Assembly: GCF_028829235.1 (NCBI RefSeq)
Contig: NZ_JAIWJY010000002.1
Location: 248,001-312,000 of the forward strand
Direction: 5' to 3'
DNA from: Tenacibaculum larymnensis
GTDB taxonomy: Bacteria > Bacteroidota > Bacteroidia > Flavobacteriales > Flavobacteriaceae
DNA: 64,000 bases
The translations under genes were made by a program, and so were the position numbers. Numbering within the stretch: position 1 is the stretch's first letter; each line of letters starts with the position of its first letter. A model generated the notes under the pieces. That model was not told the origin of the DNA. It did not search any database and saw nothing but the letters and a program-made list of their open reading frames with translations. Below are positions 25,696-36,700 of this stretch, in pieces.

Positions 25696-28600
25696 ATGCT
25701 AAATAAAAGCATCAAATTTTTAATAGAAAACAAACTGGTAGCAGTTATATTACTCGTTTTATTTGTAGGATGGGGAACTGTAAATGCACCATTTAATTTA
25801 GATACGGGTTTTTTACCAAGCAAACCTGTAGCTGTTGATGCAATTCCAGATATTGGAGAAAATCAACAAATTGTTTTCACAAAGTGGGATGGACAATCAC
25901 CACAAGATATAGAAGACCAAATAACCTACCCTTTAACAACATCTTTATTAGGAATTTCAGGAGTAAAAACCATCCGTAGTTCTTCTATGTTTGGACTTTC
26001 AAGTATTTATGTCATTTTTGAAGAAGGAGTAGATTTTTATTGGAGTCGTTCTCGAATTCTTGAAAAGTTAAATTCATTACCAAGTAATTTACTACCAGAA
26101 GGAGTAAGTCCTTCATTAGGACCAGATGCTACTGGATTGGGGCAGATTTTTTGGTATACACTTGAAGGACGTGATGAAGATGGGAATGTCACTGGAGGTT
26201 GGGATTTACATGAATTACGTAGTGTACAAGACTATTATGTAAAATATGCACTTTCGTCTGCAAATGGCGTGTCTGAAGTAAGTTCTATAGGTGGATATGT
26301 TCAAGAATATCAAATAGACGTAAAACCAGAGTTGATGCGTCAATACAATATCAGTTTACAGCAAATTGTAGCAGCAGTAAAGCAAAGTAATCAAGATATT
26401 GGAGCACAAACAATAGAAATAAATCAAGCAGAATATCTAGTTCGTGGTTTAGGATATGTAAGGTCAATAGCAGATATTGAAAATGCTGTAGTAACTGCTA
26501 AAAATTATACTTCAATACGAGTAAAAGACATTGCAAAAGTATCGTTAGGAGCAGAACCTCGTAGAGGTATCTTAGATAAAGAAGGAGCTGAGGTAGTAGG
26601 AGGTGTAGTGGTAGCTCGTTATGGAGCAAACCCTTTAGAAGTAATTACCAATGTAAAGGAGAAGATTAAAGAACTAAGTGCAGGTTTACCAAGTAAAGAG
26701 TTAAAAGATGGTAGAACCTCTCAATTAACCATTGTTCCGTTTTACGATCGTACAGAGTTAATTCATGAAACTCTAGATACGTTGAACGAAGCTCTTACGC
26801 TAGAAATATTGATAACGATTTTGGTAATCGTAGTGATGGTTTTCAATTTACGAGCTTCTGTACTAATCTCAGGATTATTACCCGTGGCAGTATTGATGGT
26901 TTTCATAGCAATGAAAGCCTTTGGAGTTGATGCAAACATCGTAGCCTTATCAGGAATTGCTATTGCTATTGGAACAATGGTAGATGTTGGGGTTATACTT
27001 TCCGAAAATATTATAAGTCACTTAGAGAGAGATGAGAGTAAATTACCCATAAATACATTAGTTTACAATGCGACAGCTGAAGTTTCAGGAGCAATTGTAA
27101 CAGCGGTAATGACAACTATTATTAGTTTTATTCCTGTATTTACGATGATTGGTGCAGAAGGAAAACTATTCCGCCCACTAGCATTCACCAAAACTTTTGC
27201 TTTAATAGCAGCGATTGTGGTAGCACTGTTTTTAATACCACCATTTGCAGCCGTATTATTCAAGAAAAAAGAGCTGACAAAAAACTTTAAATATATTGTA
27301 AATGGAGTTTTAATCGCTTTAGGTATTACAGCTATTTTTTACGGGCATTGGTTAGGAACTGTATTGGTATCTTTTGGAGCTGTACAAGTTTGGAGTAATT
27401 ACTCAGGAAAAACAACAACTCATGTTTCGTTTTCTAATTACAATTTTACACTGCCAGTAAACACCATTAATATCATTATATCTGCATTAGCAATTATTGG
27501 TTTGTTGGCGGAATATTGGAGGCCTTTAGGAGTTGATAAAAGTATTGTTACCAATCTTTTATTTGTAGCACTTGTTTGTTTCGGCCTGTTAGGTTTTTTT
27601 AGTTTACTTCAAAAATATTACAATCAGATATTACAATGGGCATTGAATAATAAACTACTGTTTTTAACCATCCCGTTAACAGTATTAACTTGTGGATTCT
27701 TAATTTTTAAAAATACAGGAAAAGAGTTTATGCCTTCGCTAAATGAAGGGTCATTTTTATTGATGCCGACCTCTATGCCACATTCAGGAGTAGAAGAAAA
27801 CAAGCGAGTATTGCAACAACTAGACATGGCAGTTGCTAATATTCCAGAAATAGGAACGGTTGTGGGTAAAGCAGGAAGAACAGATTCAGCACTAGATCCA
27901 GCTCCTTTATCAATGTATGAGAATGTGATTAACTACAAGCCAGAGTATGCGTTAAATTCTGATGGAGAACGTCAACGTTATCGAGTGAATGAAGAAGGGT
28001 TGTTTATGTTGAAAAATGGCAAAGCGGTTGCAAATCCAAATATGACAGATAAGACTTCAGAAATTACTTTCTATGAAGTTTCTTCAAATGAATTAATAGA
28101 AGATGAAGACGGAGAGTTTTATCGTAATTGGAGACCAAATATTAAGTCTCCTAATGATATTTGGAACGAAATAGTAAAAGTAACTAAGTTACCTGGAGTA
28201 ACATCTGCACCTAAGCTACAACCTATCGAAACTCGATTGGTAATGTTACAAACAGGAATGCGTGCTCCTATGGGAATTAAAGTAAAAGGACAAGATTTAA
28301 AACAAATTGAAGCTTTTGGAGTAGAACTTGAAGGAGTTTTAAAAGAGATTGAGGGAGTTAAAAAAGAGGCTGTTTTTGCGGATAGAATTGTAGGTAAACC
28401 TTATTTGTTGATTGATATTAACAGAGAAAAATTAGCACGTTACGGAATAGCTATTCAAACGGTACAAGATGTATTAAAAGTAGCAGTAGGAGGTATGCAA
28501 TTATCGCAAACGGTAGAAGGAAGAGAGCGTTATGGAATTCGAGTTCGTTACCCAAGAGAATTACGCTCTAGTCCAACGGATTTAGAAAACATTTATGTAC

Positions 28601-29457
28601 CAGTAGCCAAAGGAGCTCCAATTCCGTTGAGTGAATTAGCAACGATTCGTTATGAGCAAGGACCTCAGGTGATTAAGAGTGAAGATACTTTTTTAATCGG
28701 GTATGTATTATTTGATAAGTTAGATGGTTTTGCAGAAGTAAATGTGGTAGAAACAGCTCAAAAAGCAATTCAACAAAAAATAGACTCAGGAGAGCTAACT
28801 GTTCCTAAAGGAATATCATATCAATTTACAGGAACCTACGAAAATCAATTAAGAGCAGAAAAAACGCTATCGGTAGTAGTACCACTAGCATTGATGATAA
28901 TCTTTTTAATACTGTATTTTCAGTTCCGTTCTGTAGCTACTTCGTTAATGGTGTTTACAGGAATTACAGTAGCTTTCGCAGGAGGATTTATTATGATGTG
29001 GTTATACGGACAAGATTGGTTCCTGAACTTTAGTGTATTTGGAGAAAACTTACGAGAACTATTTCAAATGCATCCAATTAACTTGAGTGTTGCTGTTTGG
29101 GTAGGATTTATTGCATTGTTCGGAATTGCAACCGATGATGGTGTGGTAATGGCTACTTACTTAACACAAACATTTAATAGAGATAAACCTCAAACAATCG
29201 AAGCTATTCGAACATCTGCATTGCACGGAGGAAATAAGCGTATTAGAGCATGCTTAATGACAACGGCAACAACTATTTTAGCCTTATTGCCAGTATTAAC
29301 TTCAACAGGAAGAGGTAGTGACATTATGATACCAATGGCAATTCCTGCTTTTGGAGGAATGATTATAGATGTTACTTCATACTTTATAGTACCTGTATTA
29401 TACAGTTGGAGAGAAGAAATTTTATTAAAAAGAAAAACGAAAAGAGATGAGTTTTAA
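25696..29457 (+). CDS. cusA: CusA/CzcA-type heavy-metal RND efflux pump
   Basis: 1253 residues, a proton-driven inner-membrane pump of a tripartite exporter, probably for Cu(I)/Ag(I). RND features include KPVAVDAIPDIGENQQI and WDGQSPQDIEDQITYPL at the N-terminus. GIAIAIGTMVDVGVILSENI is the TM4 region with the proton-relay aspartate. EFMPSLNEGSFLLMPTSMP and MLQTGMRAPMGIKVKG carry methionines placed as in Cus proteins. It is longer than E. coli CusA (about 1047), with extra membrane segments near 530-660. It overlaps the TolC gene by 11 bases. The symbol is by family; metal specificity is inferred. Confidence 0.92.
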   Translation: MLNKSIKFLIENKLVAVILLVLFVGWGTVNAPFNLDTGFLPSKPVAVDAIPDIGENQQIVFTKWDGQSPQDIEDQITYPLTTSLLGISGVKTIRSSSMFGLSSIYVIFEEGVDFYWSRSRILEKLNSLPSNLLPEGVSPSLGPDATGLGQIFWYTLEGRDEDGNVTGGWDLHELRSVQDYYVKYALSSANGVSEVSSIGGYVQEYQIDVKPELMRQYNISLQQIVAAVKQSNQDIGAQTIEINQAEYLVRGLGYVRSIADIENAVVTAKNYTSIRVKDIAKVSLGAEPRRGILDKEGAEVVGGVVVARYGANPLEVITNVKEKIKELSAGLPSKELKDGRTSQLTIVPFYDRTELIHETLDTLNEALTLEILITILVIVVMVFNLRASVLISGLLPVAVLMVFIAMKAFGVDANIVALSGIAIAIGTMVDVGVILSENIISHLERDESKLPINTLVYNATAEVSGAIVTAVMTTIISFIPVFTMIGAEGKLFRPLAFTKTFALIAAIVVALFLIPPFAAVLFKKKELTKNFKYIVNGVLIALGITAIFYGHWLGTVLVSFGAVQVWSNYSGKTTTHVSFSNYNFTLPVNTINIIISALAIIGLLAEYWRPLGVDKSIVTNLLFVALVCFGLLGFFSLLQKYYNQILQWALNNKLLFLTIPLTVLTCGFLIFKNTGKEFMPSLNEGSFLLMPTSMPHSGVEENKRVLQQLDMAVANIPEIGTVVGKAGRTDSALDPAPLSMYENVINYKPEYALNSDGERQRYRVNEEGLFMLKNGKAVANPNMTDKTSEITFYEVSSNELIEDEDGEFYRNWRPNIKSPNDIWNEIVKVTKLPGVTSAPKLQPIETRLVMLQTGMRAPMGIKVKGQDLKQIEAFGVELEGVLKEIEGVKKEAVFADRIVGKPYLLIDINREKLARYGIAIQTVQDVLKVAVGGMQLSQTVEGRERYGIRVRYPRELRSSPTDLENIYVPVAKGAPIPLSELATIRYEQGPQVIKSEDTFLIGYVLFDKLDGFAEVNVVETAQKAIQQKIDSGELTVPKGISYQFTGTYENQLRAEKTLSVVVPLALMIIFLILYFQFRSVATSLMVFTGITVAFAGGFIMMWLYGQDWFLNFSVFGENLRELFQMHPINLSVAVWVGFIALFGIATDDGVVMATYLTQTFNRDKPQTIEAIRTSALHGGNKRIRACLMTTATTILALLPVLTSTGRGSDIMIPMAIPAFGGMIIDVTSYFIVPVLYSWREEILLKRKTKRDEF

Positions 29458-30682
29458 AATAAATAATAAAAAAGCAACCTTATTTCTGGCTTCTATGTTT
29501 TTTACTTTTACAATACAAGGGCAAGATCTACAGGAATATATTAAAATAGCCTTAGAAAACAATCCAGAAGTACAACAGTTTGATATTAAGTATAAGCGTA
29601 TTTCAGAGAAAAAAGAAGAGGTAAATACATTGCCTAATACAGAGTTTGGAGCAGGATATTTTGTAAGCGAGCCAGAAACGCGTACAGGTCCACAACAATT
29701 TAAACTTTCGGTAAAACAAATGATTCCATTTTTTGGAACCATAACAGCACGAGAAAACTATGTGTCTTCATTAGCAGATGCAGCTTATCAAGATATTGTA
29801 GTAGTAAAACGTAAACTAGCAACATCAGTAGCGCAGTCGTATTACAAGCTTTATGAAGTTAAAGCAAAACAAAAAGTATTAGACGAAAATATTGCGTTAC
29901 TTCAAACGTATGAAAAGTTAGCGTTAACTTCTGTTGAAGTAGGAAAAGCTTCTGCAGTAGATGTGTTGAGGTTACAGATAAGGCAAAATGAGTTAGCACA
30001 ACAAAAAGAAGTATTGCAGGAAACTTTTTTAGGAATGCAGAAAGCATTTAATAAATTATTAAATCAAGATGTTAATACATTAATTTTAGTAATTGATAGT
30101 TTGAATATTCCGAAAGAAGCTGATAAAATACAACCAAGTACCTTAAAGTTACATCCAGAATTAGTGAAGTTTGATAAGTTGTATACTTCTATAGAAAAGT
30201 CTGAATTCTTAAACCAAAAAGATAAACAACCAATGATTGGTTTTGGGCTGGATTATGTGAATGTTGGTAAACGTACAGATATGAACGTAGTAGATAATGG
30301 AAAAGATATTGTAATGCCTATGGTGTCGTTATCAATTCCTATTTTTAATAAAAAAAATAAATCTATAAGCAAGCAAAACAAGTTACAGCAAGAGGAAATT
30401 TTATCACAAAAAGAACAACGATATAATACGTTAGAGTCTGTATTATACAGAGCTGTTTCGGATAGAAAAGCATCTGTAATTAGTTACCGAACACAACTTA
30501 AAAATTTAGAGCAAGCAAAAAATGCCGAACAAATTTTGGTGAAAAGTTACGAGACTGGAACAATAGATTTTAACGATGTGTTAGATATTCAAGAATTACA
30601 ATTAAAGTTTCAAACAAATATGATTGTATCAGAAGTAACTTATTATACACAAAGTACCATTATTAATTATTTAATTCAATAA
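29447..30682 (+). CDS. TolC/CusC-family outer-membrane efflux protein
   Basis: 411 residues. Its ATG lies within the last codons of the pump gene. The signal peptide ends at about residue 25 (FFTFTIQG). The OEP repeats are visible as long amphipathic helices: EYIKIALENNPEVQQFDIKY, AQSYYKLYEVKAKQKVL and KSYETGTIDFNDVLDIQEL. It would form the outer-membrane channel of the pump. The PepSY-type gene follows after 10 bases. Confidence 0.9.
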   Translation: MSFKINNKKATLFLASMFFTFTIQGQDLQEYIKIALENNPEVQQFDIKYKRISEKKEEVNTLPNTEFGAGYFVSEPETRTGPQQFKLSVKQMIPFFGTITARENYVSSLADAAYQDIVVVKRKLATSVAQSYYKLYEVKAKQKVLDENIALLQTYEKLALTSVEVGKASAVDVLRLQIRQNELAQQKEVLQETFLGMQKAFNKLLNQDVNTLILVIDSLNIPKEADKIQPSTLKLHPELVKFDKLYTSIEKSEFLNQKDKQPMIGFGLDYVNVGKRTDMNVVDNGKDIVMPMVSLSIPIFNKKNKSISKQNKLQQEEILSQKEQRYNTLESVLYRAVSDRKASVISYRTQLKNLEQAKNAEQILVKSYETGTIDFNDVLDIQELQLKFQTNMIVSEVTYYTQSTIINYLIQ

Positions 30683-30692
30683 ATACAATAAG

Positions 30693-31403
30693 ATGGTAAA
30701 TAGGCATACATCATTAAAAATTAGAAAAATACATAGATACTTAGGGTTATTTTTAGGAATTCAATTCTTAATGTGGACGATAAGTGGATTGTATTTTAGT
30801 TGGACAAATATTGATGAAATTCATGGCGATCATTTAAAAAAAGCTGAATTAAAACCTAAAGCGTTTAATAACTTAATTAGTCCGTCAGAACTTAATATTT
30901 CTGAAGGAATTAGAACTATTGAGTTAAGAGATGTTAATAATGTTCCGCATTACTGGGTGAATAAAAAGAGCTTATATAATGCTTTAAATGGAAACTTAAA
31001 AGAAAGTATTACAAAAGAAGAAGCATTACATATAGCTAAAAACTATATGAAAAGTAACCTTGAAGTAGCTTCAATAGAACAGGTAAACGACGTAGGAGAG
31101 CATCATGAATATAGAGGAAAACTACTCCCGGCTTATGTTATAACATATAAAGCTAAAGGAGATATTAAAGCTTATGTTTCTGTTAATGACGGAAAATTTC
31201 AAACGGTAAGACACCAGAGTTGGCGTTGGTTTGATTTTTTATGGATGACTCATACAATGGACTATGAAAGTAGAGATAATTTTAATACCACTGTTTTGAG
31301 GGTGTTTTCATTATTAGGTTTAATAACAGTATTAAGTGGTTTTTTATTATGGTATATCACATCTCCCTCTATTAGAAAACTAGTAAAAAAGAAAAACAAA
31401 TAA
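30693..31403 (+). CDS. PepSY-domain membrane protein of the efflux operon
   Basis: 236 residues. It opens with the PepSY-TM style helix KIRKIHRYLGLFLGIQFLMWTISGLYFSW. A periplasmic PepSY-like region follows (ITKEEALHIAKNYM; PAYVITYKAKGDIKAYVSVNDG), then a second membrane segment near 205-225 and a basic tail. The HMA- and CusB-encoding genes surround it, so a role in copper handling or pump assembly is likely but unproven. It is two bases from the adaptor gene. Confidence 0.8.
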   Translation: MVNRHTSLKIRKIHRYLGLFLGIQFLMWTISGLYFSWTNIDEIHGDHLKKAELKPKAFNNLISPSELNISEGIRTIELRDVNNVPHYWVNKKSLYNALNGNLKESITKEEALHIAKNYMKSNLEVASIEQVNDVGEHHEYRGKLLPAYVITYKAKGDIKAYVSVNDGKFQTVRHQSWRWFDFLWMTHTMDYESRDNFNTTVLRVFSLLGLITVLSGFLLWYITSPSIRKLVKKKNK

Positions 31404-31405
31404 CA

Positions 31406-33106
31406 ATGAAAAAATATATAATATACATAGTAATTTTAATTGCTGGCTTATTCATGGGGTGGCTATTTTTTGGAGATTCTTCAAGCAATGAAGAGACGCA
31501 TGATCATACTACAGCAGAAAAAGGTAAGATGTGGACATGTTCTATGCATCCACAAATTATGCAACCAGAACCAGGAGATTGTCCTATTTGTGGAATGGAT
31601 TTAATCCCTGCGGAAGCAGGAGCTGAAGGACTAGCTGCAAATCAGTTTAAATTGACTAAAAATGCAATGGCATTGGCTAATGTACAAACGACTGTGATTG
31701 GTAATGCTATAAGTACAGATAATACAATTACATTATCTGGAAAAATAGCAGAAAACGAAAAATCAAATGCAGTGCAGGTAAGCTATTTTGCAGGAAGGAT
31801 AGAACGTTTAAATGTGAATTTTACAGGAGAAAAAATAAGAAAAGGTCAGTTGTTGGCAACTGTATACTCTCCAGAACTGGTAAAAGCACAACAAGAATTA
31901 TTAACAGCAGCGTCAGTAAAAGAAAATCAGCCAGCATTGTATAAAGCAGTTAGAAATAAACTGAAATTATGGAAGCTTTCTGAAAACCAAATTAATCAAA
32001 TTGAAAAAACAGGAAAAGTAAAAGAAAACTTTCCTGTATATGCTACGGTTTCTGGTACAGTATCTGAAAAACTAGTTGAACAAGGAGATTATGTAAGTCA
32101 GGGACAAGCATTGTTAAAAATAGCTAATTTGAATTCAGTATGGGCAAACTTTGATGTATATGAAAATCAAATCAGTAATTTTAAAGTAGGTCAAGACATA
32201 TCAATAACTACCAATGCGTACCCTAATGAAACTTTTAAAGCAAAAGTTTCGTTTATTGATCCCGTGTTAAATCAAGAAACTCGTACGGTAACTATGCGTG
32301 CTGTTCTTAATAATAGTAAAGGGAAGTTTAAACCGGCTATGTTTGTTACAGGGAAAGTGGAGGCTACAGAAAAACAAACAGAACAACAATTAAATATCCC
32401 TGCAACAGCAGTTTTATGGACAGGAAAGCGTTCAGTTGTATATGTAAAGCCAGAGGCAAGTAAACCTGTTTTTGAAATGCGAGAAGTGGTGTTAGGAGGA
32501 AGAGCAGGGGACAACTATCAAGTAGAAAAAGGATTGAAAGCTGGAGAAGAGATTGTGACTAATGGAGTGTTCACAATAGATGCATCAGCACAATTACAAG
32601 GAAAGAAGTCAATGATGAACCACGCAAAAGAAATTATGGAATCTTTTAGTACTCCTAAAGAGTTTAAAGAGCAGTTACAAAAAGCCTATGAAGCTTACAT
32701 AGACTTAAAAGATGCTTTAGTAAAAACTAATGCAGATGTAGCCAAAACAAGTGCAGAAAATCTACAAAAAGACTTATTGTTAGTTGACATGAAGTTGTTA
32801 ACCAATGAAGAAGCACATAAACAGTGGATGCAGTTAATCCCTGCGCTAAAATCAAGTAACGAAGAAATTGCAAAAGCTACAGATGTAGCTATACAACGAA
32901 AGCATTTTAAAGTATTGTCAGAGCATTTTATTATGGCAGTTCAGTCTTTCGGGATAAATGAGGTGACTTATAAACAATACTGTCCTATGGCTGATAGTGA
33001 CAAAGGAGCTTATTGGTTAAGTAAAGAAAAACAAGTGTTAAATCCGTATTTTGGTGATATGATGTTAAAATGCGGTGAAGTAAAAGAAACAATTAATAAT
33101 AATTAA
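31406..33106 (+). CDS. cusB: CusB-type periplasmic adaptor with heavy-metal-binding N-terminus
   Basis: 566 residues. One N-terminal membrane anchor (5-22) is followed by a heavy-metal-binding domain, MWTCSMHPQIMQPEPGDCPI (C45, H48, C59, C62). The membrane-fusion-protein core has the barrel-sandwich segments VQVSYFAGRIERLNVNFTGE and VYATVSGTVSEKLVEQGDYV. The C-terminal 130 residues are a DUF3347-like domain containing YCPMADSDKGAYWLS and LKCGEV. It links the RND pump to TolC and passes metal on. The extra N- and C-terminal metal-binding modules fit copper or silver. Confidence 0.92.
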   Translation: MKKYIIYIVILIAGLFMGWLFFGDSSSNEETHDHTTAEKGKMWTCSMHPQIMQPEPGDCPICGMDLIPAEAGAEGLAANQFKLTKNAMALANVQTTVIGNAISTDNTITLSGKIAENEKSNAVQVSYFAGRIERLNVNFTGEKIRKGQLLATVYSPELVKAQQELLTAASVKENQPALYKAVRNKLKLWKLSENQINQIEKTGKVKENFPVYATVSGTVSEKLVEQGDYVSQGQALLKIANLNSVWANFDVYENQISNFKVGQDISITTNAYPNETFKAKVSFIDPVLNQETRTVTMRAVLNNSKGKFKPAMFVTGKVEATEKQTEQQLNIPATAVLWTGKRSVVYVKPEASKPVFEMREVVLGGRAGDNYQVEKGLKAGEEIVTNGVFTIDASAQLQGKKSMMNHAKEIMESFSTPKEFKEQLQKAYEAYIDLKDALVKTNADVAKTSAENLQKDLLLVDMKLLTNEEAHKQWMQLIPALKSSNEEIAKATDVAIQRKHFKVLSEHFIMAVQSFGINEVTYKQYCPMADSDKGAYWLSKEKQVLNPYFGDMMLKCGEVKETINNN

Positions 33107-33119
33107 ATATCAATTCAAA

Positions 33120-33566
33120 ATGAAAAGAGTAATCTTAGGGGTAGCTATGTTGGCTACTATTGGTTTAGTAAGTTGTAAAAACGAAGCTAAAAAAGAAACA
33201 GAAACAAAAGAAGTACAAACAGAACAAACTACTACTAAAGAAGTAGCAATGACTGACGCAACTTTTGGAGTAAGAGGTAACTGTGGAATGTGTAAAAACA
33301 CAATTGAAAAGGCAGTAAATGGTGTTGATGGAGTAGCATCGGCAGAATGGGATAAATTAAGAAAGCAAATCAACGTATCGTTTGATGATTCTAAGACTAA
33401 TTTAGGTGCTATTCATAACGCAATTGCAGCATCTGGTTACGATACTGATAAAGTAGCTAGTAGTGAAGAAGCTTATGGTAACTTACCAGGTTGTTGTCAA
33501 TACGATCACAATATGGAAATGAGTTTAAAAGGTGATGTAAAAGCAGACGAAATGTCTAATCACTAA
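33120..33566 (+). CDS. HMA-domain periplasmic lipoprotein (metal chaperone)
   Basis: 148 residues. The lipoprotein signal ends at Cys19 (IGLVSCKNE). A charged linker (about 21-43) leads to an HMA domain with the metal-binding loop GNCGMCKN (C55, C58). GCCQYDHNMEMS near the C-terminus could bind a second ion. It would deliver Cu(I) to the adaptor or pump. It ends the efflux operon. The last nine codons and the stop are duplicated at 37384-37415 beyond the NTPase gene. Confidence 0.88.
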   Translation: MKRVILGVAMLATIGLVSCKNEAKKETETKEVQTEQTTTKEVAMTDATFGVRGNCGMCKNTIEKAVNGVDGVASAEWDKLRKQINVSFDDSKTNLGAIHNAIAASGYDTDKVASSEEAYGNLPGCCQYDHNMEMSLKGDVKADEMSNH

Positions 33567-33568
33567 TT
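33537..33568 (+). repeat. Direct repeat, copy 1 (3' end of the HMA lipoprotein gene)
   Basis: 32 bases covering the last nine codons and stop of the HMA gene. They match 37384-37415 at 30 of 32 positions (T to C at repeat positions 17 and 24). The two copies bracket the 3.6-kb NTPase gene. Confidence 0.9.
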
Positions 33569-33590
33569 GGGAAAAAAATAATAAAAAGTA

Positions 33591-33629
33591 AAAAACCAGT
33601 AATTCAGTTGTCGATTTGCTGGTTTTTTT
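33591..33629 (+). terminator. Terminator between the HMA gene and the NTPase gene
   Basis: AAAAACCAG (33591-33599) with CTGGTTTTT (33619-33627) and further T. It lies inside the segment bounded by the direct repeats, so it may have arrived with the NTPase gene. Confidence 0.7.
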
Positions 33630-33648
33630 ATGTTCTTTACAGGAGGCA

Positions 33649-33679
33649 TTTGTTGATGTTTAATACTGTAATATATTTG
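33649..33679 (+). promoter_or_regulatory. Consensus promoter of the NTPase gene
   Basis: TTTG (33649-33652), 19 bases, TATATTTG (33672-33679): a full match to the Bacteroidota vegetative promoter, 48 bases before the ATG at 33728. The gene therefore does not depend on the efflux operon. Confidence 0.7.
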
Positions 33680-33727
33680 ATTATATTAGCTTTTAAAATT
33701 GCTTTATAGCGCTAACTTTTATATTCT

Positions 33728-36700
33728 ATGAATAGTTCATCGGCAGAACAAAAGGGTGTCGAAGTGCAAAATGGATTTAAATTAAATGCACTTACACCTT
33801 TAGTTTTAGATGAAAATAAATATGGAGTAAAAACATATTTAGATTCTCTAAAGTTTGGAATTGATAATAAAGATATTCACAACATTGCTTTAACAGGAAG
33901 TTATGGTTCAGGAAAGAGTAGTATTATTAAAACTTTTCAGTATAAATATCCGAAATATAATTACTTAAATATTTCACTAGCCTCCTTTGTGAAAAATAAC
34001 AATCTAAATGATGAAGGAGGGGGAAGAATTGACAGATTGATAGAATTGAGTATACTTCAGCAGTTATTTTACAGGGTAAGTCATTCTCAAACACCATATT
34101 CAAGATTTAGAAAGATAAAGAATATTGGTTTTAATGAATTAAGTAATAGGGCTTTATTAGTATGTTTTATTTTGGTTGGGCTTTATTTTTTGTTTAATAA
34201 TTCAATATTATATGAGTTAGCTCCTCAAAATCCTCTGGGAGTAAGGGTTGTTTTATTAATTCTTTTATTGTTTGCATTTCATGAAGTCTTTGTGGAAGTT
34301 TTTAAAGCTTTAAACTTTAATAAATTAAGTAATTTAAATTTAAAAGATTTAGAAATAGGTCTCAGCCCCGATGATGAACAGTCAATTTTTAATAAACATT
34401 TGGATGAGATAATTTACTTTTTTGAAGTAACAGATTATAACGTTGTTGTAATTGAAGACTTAGATAGGTTTAGAAACACATTAATATTTACTAAACTTAG
34501 GGAAATTAATCAATTGATTAATAATTCTGAACAAATAAAAAGACAAGTTAATTTTATATATGCTATTAAAGATGAATTATTTGATGAAAAAGATAGCAGA
34601 GTTAAATTTTTTGATTTAATAATACCAGTCATTCCTGTTGTTAATTCTTCAAATTCAGGAGAAAAAGCTATTGAGGTTTTGAAGAGTTATGGTCTTCAAT
34701 ATTTATTAGAGGAGGATTTTTTAAATGTAATCTGTGAATATATTGAGGATATGAGGTTATTAAATAACATATGTAATGAATATGTTATTTATAAAAAAAC
34801 TTTGGGAGATGGGTTGAATTCAGAAAAATTGTTTTCAATGATTACGTATAAGAATTTATTTCCTGAAGATTTTTCTATGCTTCATAAAAATGAAGGTTTT
34901 TTGTATGAAATGTTAAATAGTAATTATGTAGATGAGTTAAAGGAAGAAATGAAAGTAACTATAAAAGATAAAATTAAATTAATTGATAAGAAAATACAAC
35001 GAATTGAAGAAGAGAAAATTGGTTCATACGAGGATTTAAAAGCACTTTATGTAAATAAATTACATCATTATGAAGATGAAATTGTAGGGGTCGATGTTGA
35101 TGGAGTAAATGTTAAATTGGGAGATTTAACTAAAGATGAGTATTTCGATAAACTTAAGGGAAATAACGATATTAAAGTATACAAGGTTAAGAATCAATAT
35201 TATTCTAATGGCTTAATTTATACTTCGGTGAAATTAAATTATGGTTTTGCAGATTTAGAAAAGAAATTGAGTATATATACTTTTGATGAAAGAGTTAAAA
35301 TGTTGTTTAAGGAAGAATTAGAAGAGTTGCTTTTTGAAAAAGGAGAATTAGAAGATGATATAGATGAAGTAGAAAGAATGAATTTTCAGTTATTGTCTAG
35401 AGAAATGAGATTTGAAGGAGAAAGATTTAGAGGTAAGGGTTTAATTCTTTTTCTGTTAAAGAATGGATATATTAATGAAAATTATCACGATTATATTTCC
35501 CATTTCCATGGGATAATTATCACCCAAAAAGATAGTGATTATCTAAAACATATTAGAAGTGGGTTTGAGCCTATTTATAATTATCCAATTTCTAAACTTG
35601 AAAATTTCGTTAAGAAGATGAATAATGTGGATTTTCAAGAAGATGGTGTGTTAAATATATCAATATTAAATTGCTTATTGGGGAAAAATAAATATTCTTA
35701 TAAAAGAGATTTAATTCTGAAGAAGATATTGATGTTGGACGATTTGTCAATAGGGTTTATTGATTTGTATTTTGAAAAGGGTCAATACCAGGGCGTTTTG
35801 TTGAATTATTTGTGTAGTATTGAAAATGGTGTTTTTTGGAACTCGATTGAGAATGATAGGGAATGGTCTAAGCAAAAAGAATATTATTTAGATTTAATAG
35901 TTAAAAATGTAGAAGTTTTAAAAATTAAAGAGATTTCACTTCATACTAATCTAAAAGAATTTATTTCTGAAAGTGATTCTTTTATTTATAGACTTAATTC
36001 TAATACAGACAAGGTTATTGAATTAATTTCGGTTTTAGATATAAAATTTTCTAAAGTGAGAAAACCTTTAGAAGATGAATATTCCGTTTATTATCATGTT
36101 TTTGAGAATCACTTTTACGAATTAAATGTTCCTAATGTTGAGCTCTATATGAAGGAGGAATTAGGAGATGAGTTTAATGAGGTTGATTTTAATAAATCTA
36201 ATTATTCTTTTATACATAACTCAGGTTTGAATTATTTAGTAGACTACGTCGAGTCTAAAATTCAAAATTATGTTGATAATGTTTTGTTACTTCTTGATAA
36301 TGGAGGGGATATTGAGGAAAAATACTTTTTAAAATTATTGAATAATGAATTTTTAAGTCTAGACACAAAACTAGAATTAATAGAGAGGCTAAATTGTAAA
36401 ATTAAATTGCTTAGTTCTTTAGAAGATAGTTATTTAATAACAAAAGTATTTAATGAAGATAAATTAAAGTATAATTGGCATAATATTGTCTCTATATATA
36501 AGTATTTAGAGGAGGATTATAAAGATGAAAGTTTCATAGAAAATATTATTTCTGTGTTAAATGAAGATGAGGTTTATAATGAAATTGAAAGAAACAGGTT
36601 GGATAATGAGGAATATGATTATGAAGAATATTCTAGAGTGATAAATAGTATTATAAAAAATGACTCTTTAAGTCATAGTAGCTTTTTTACTTTGTTTCAC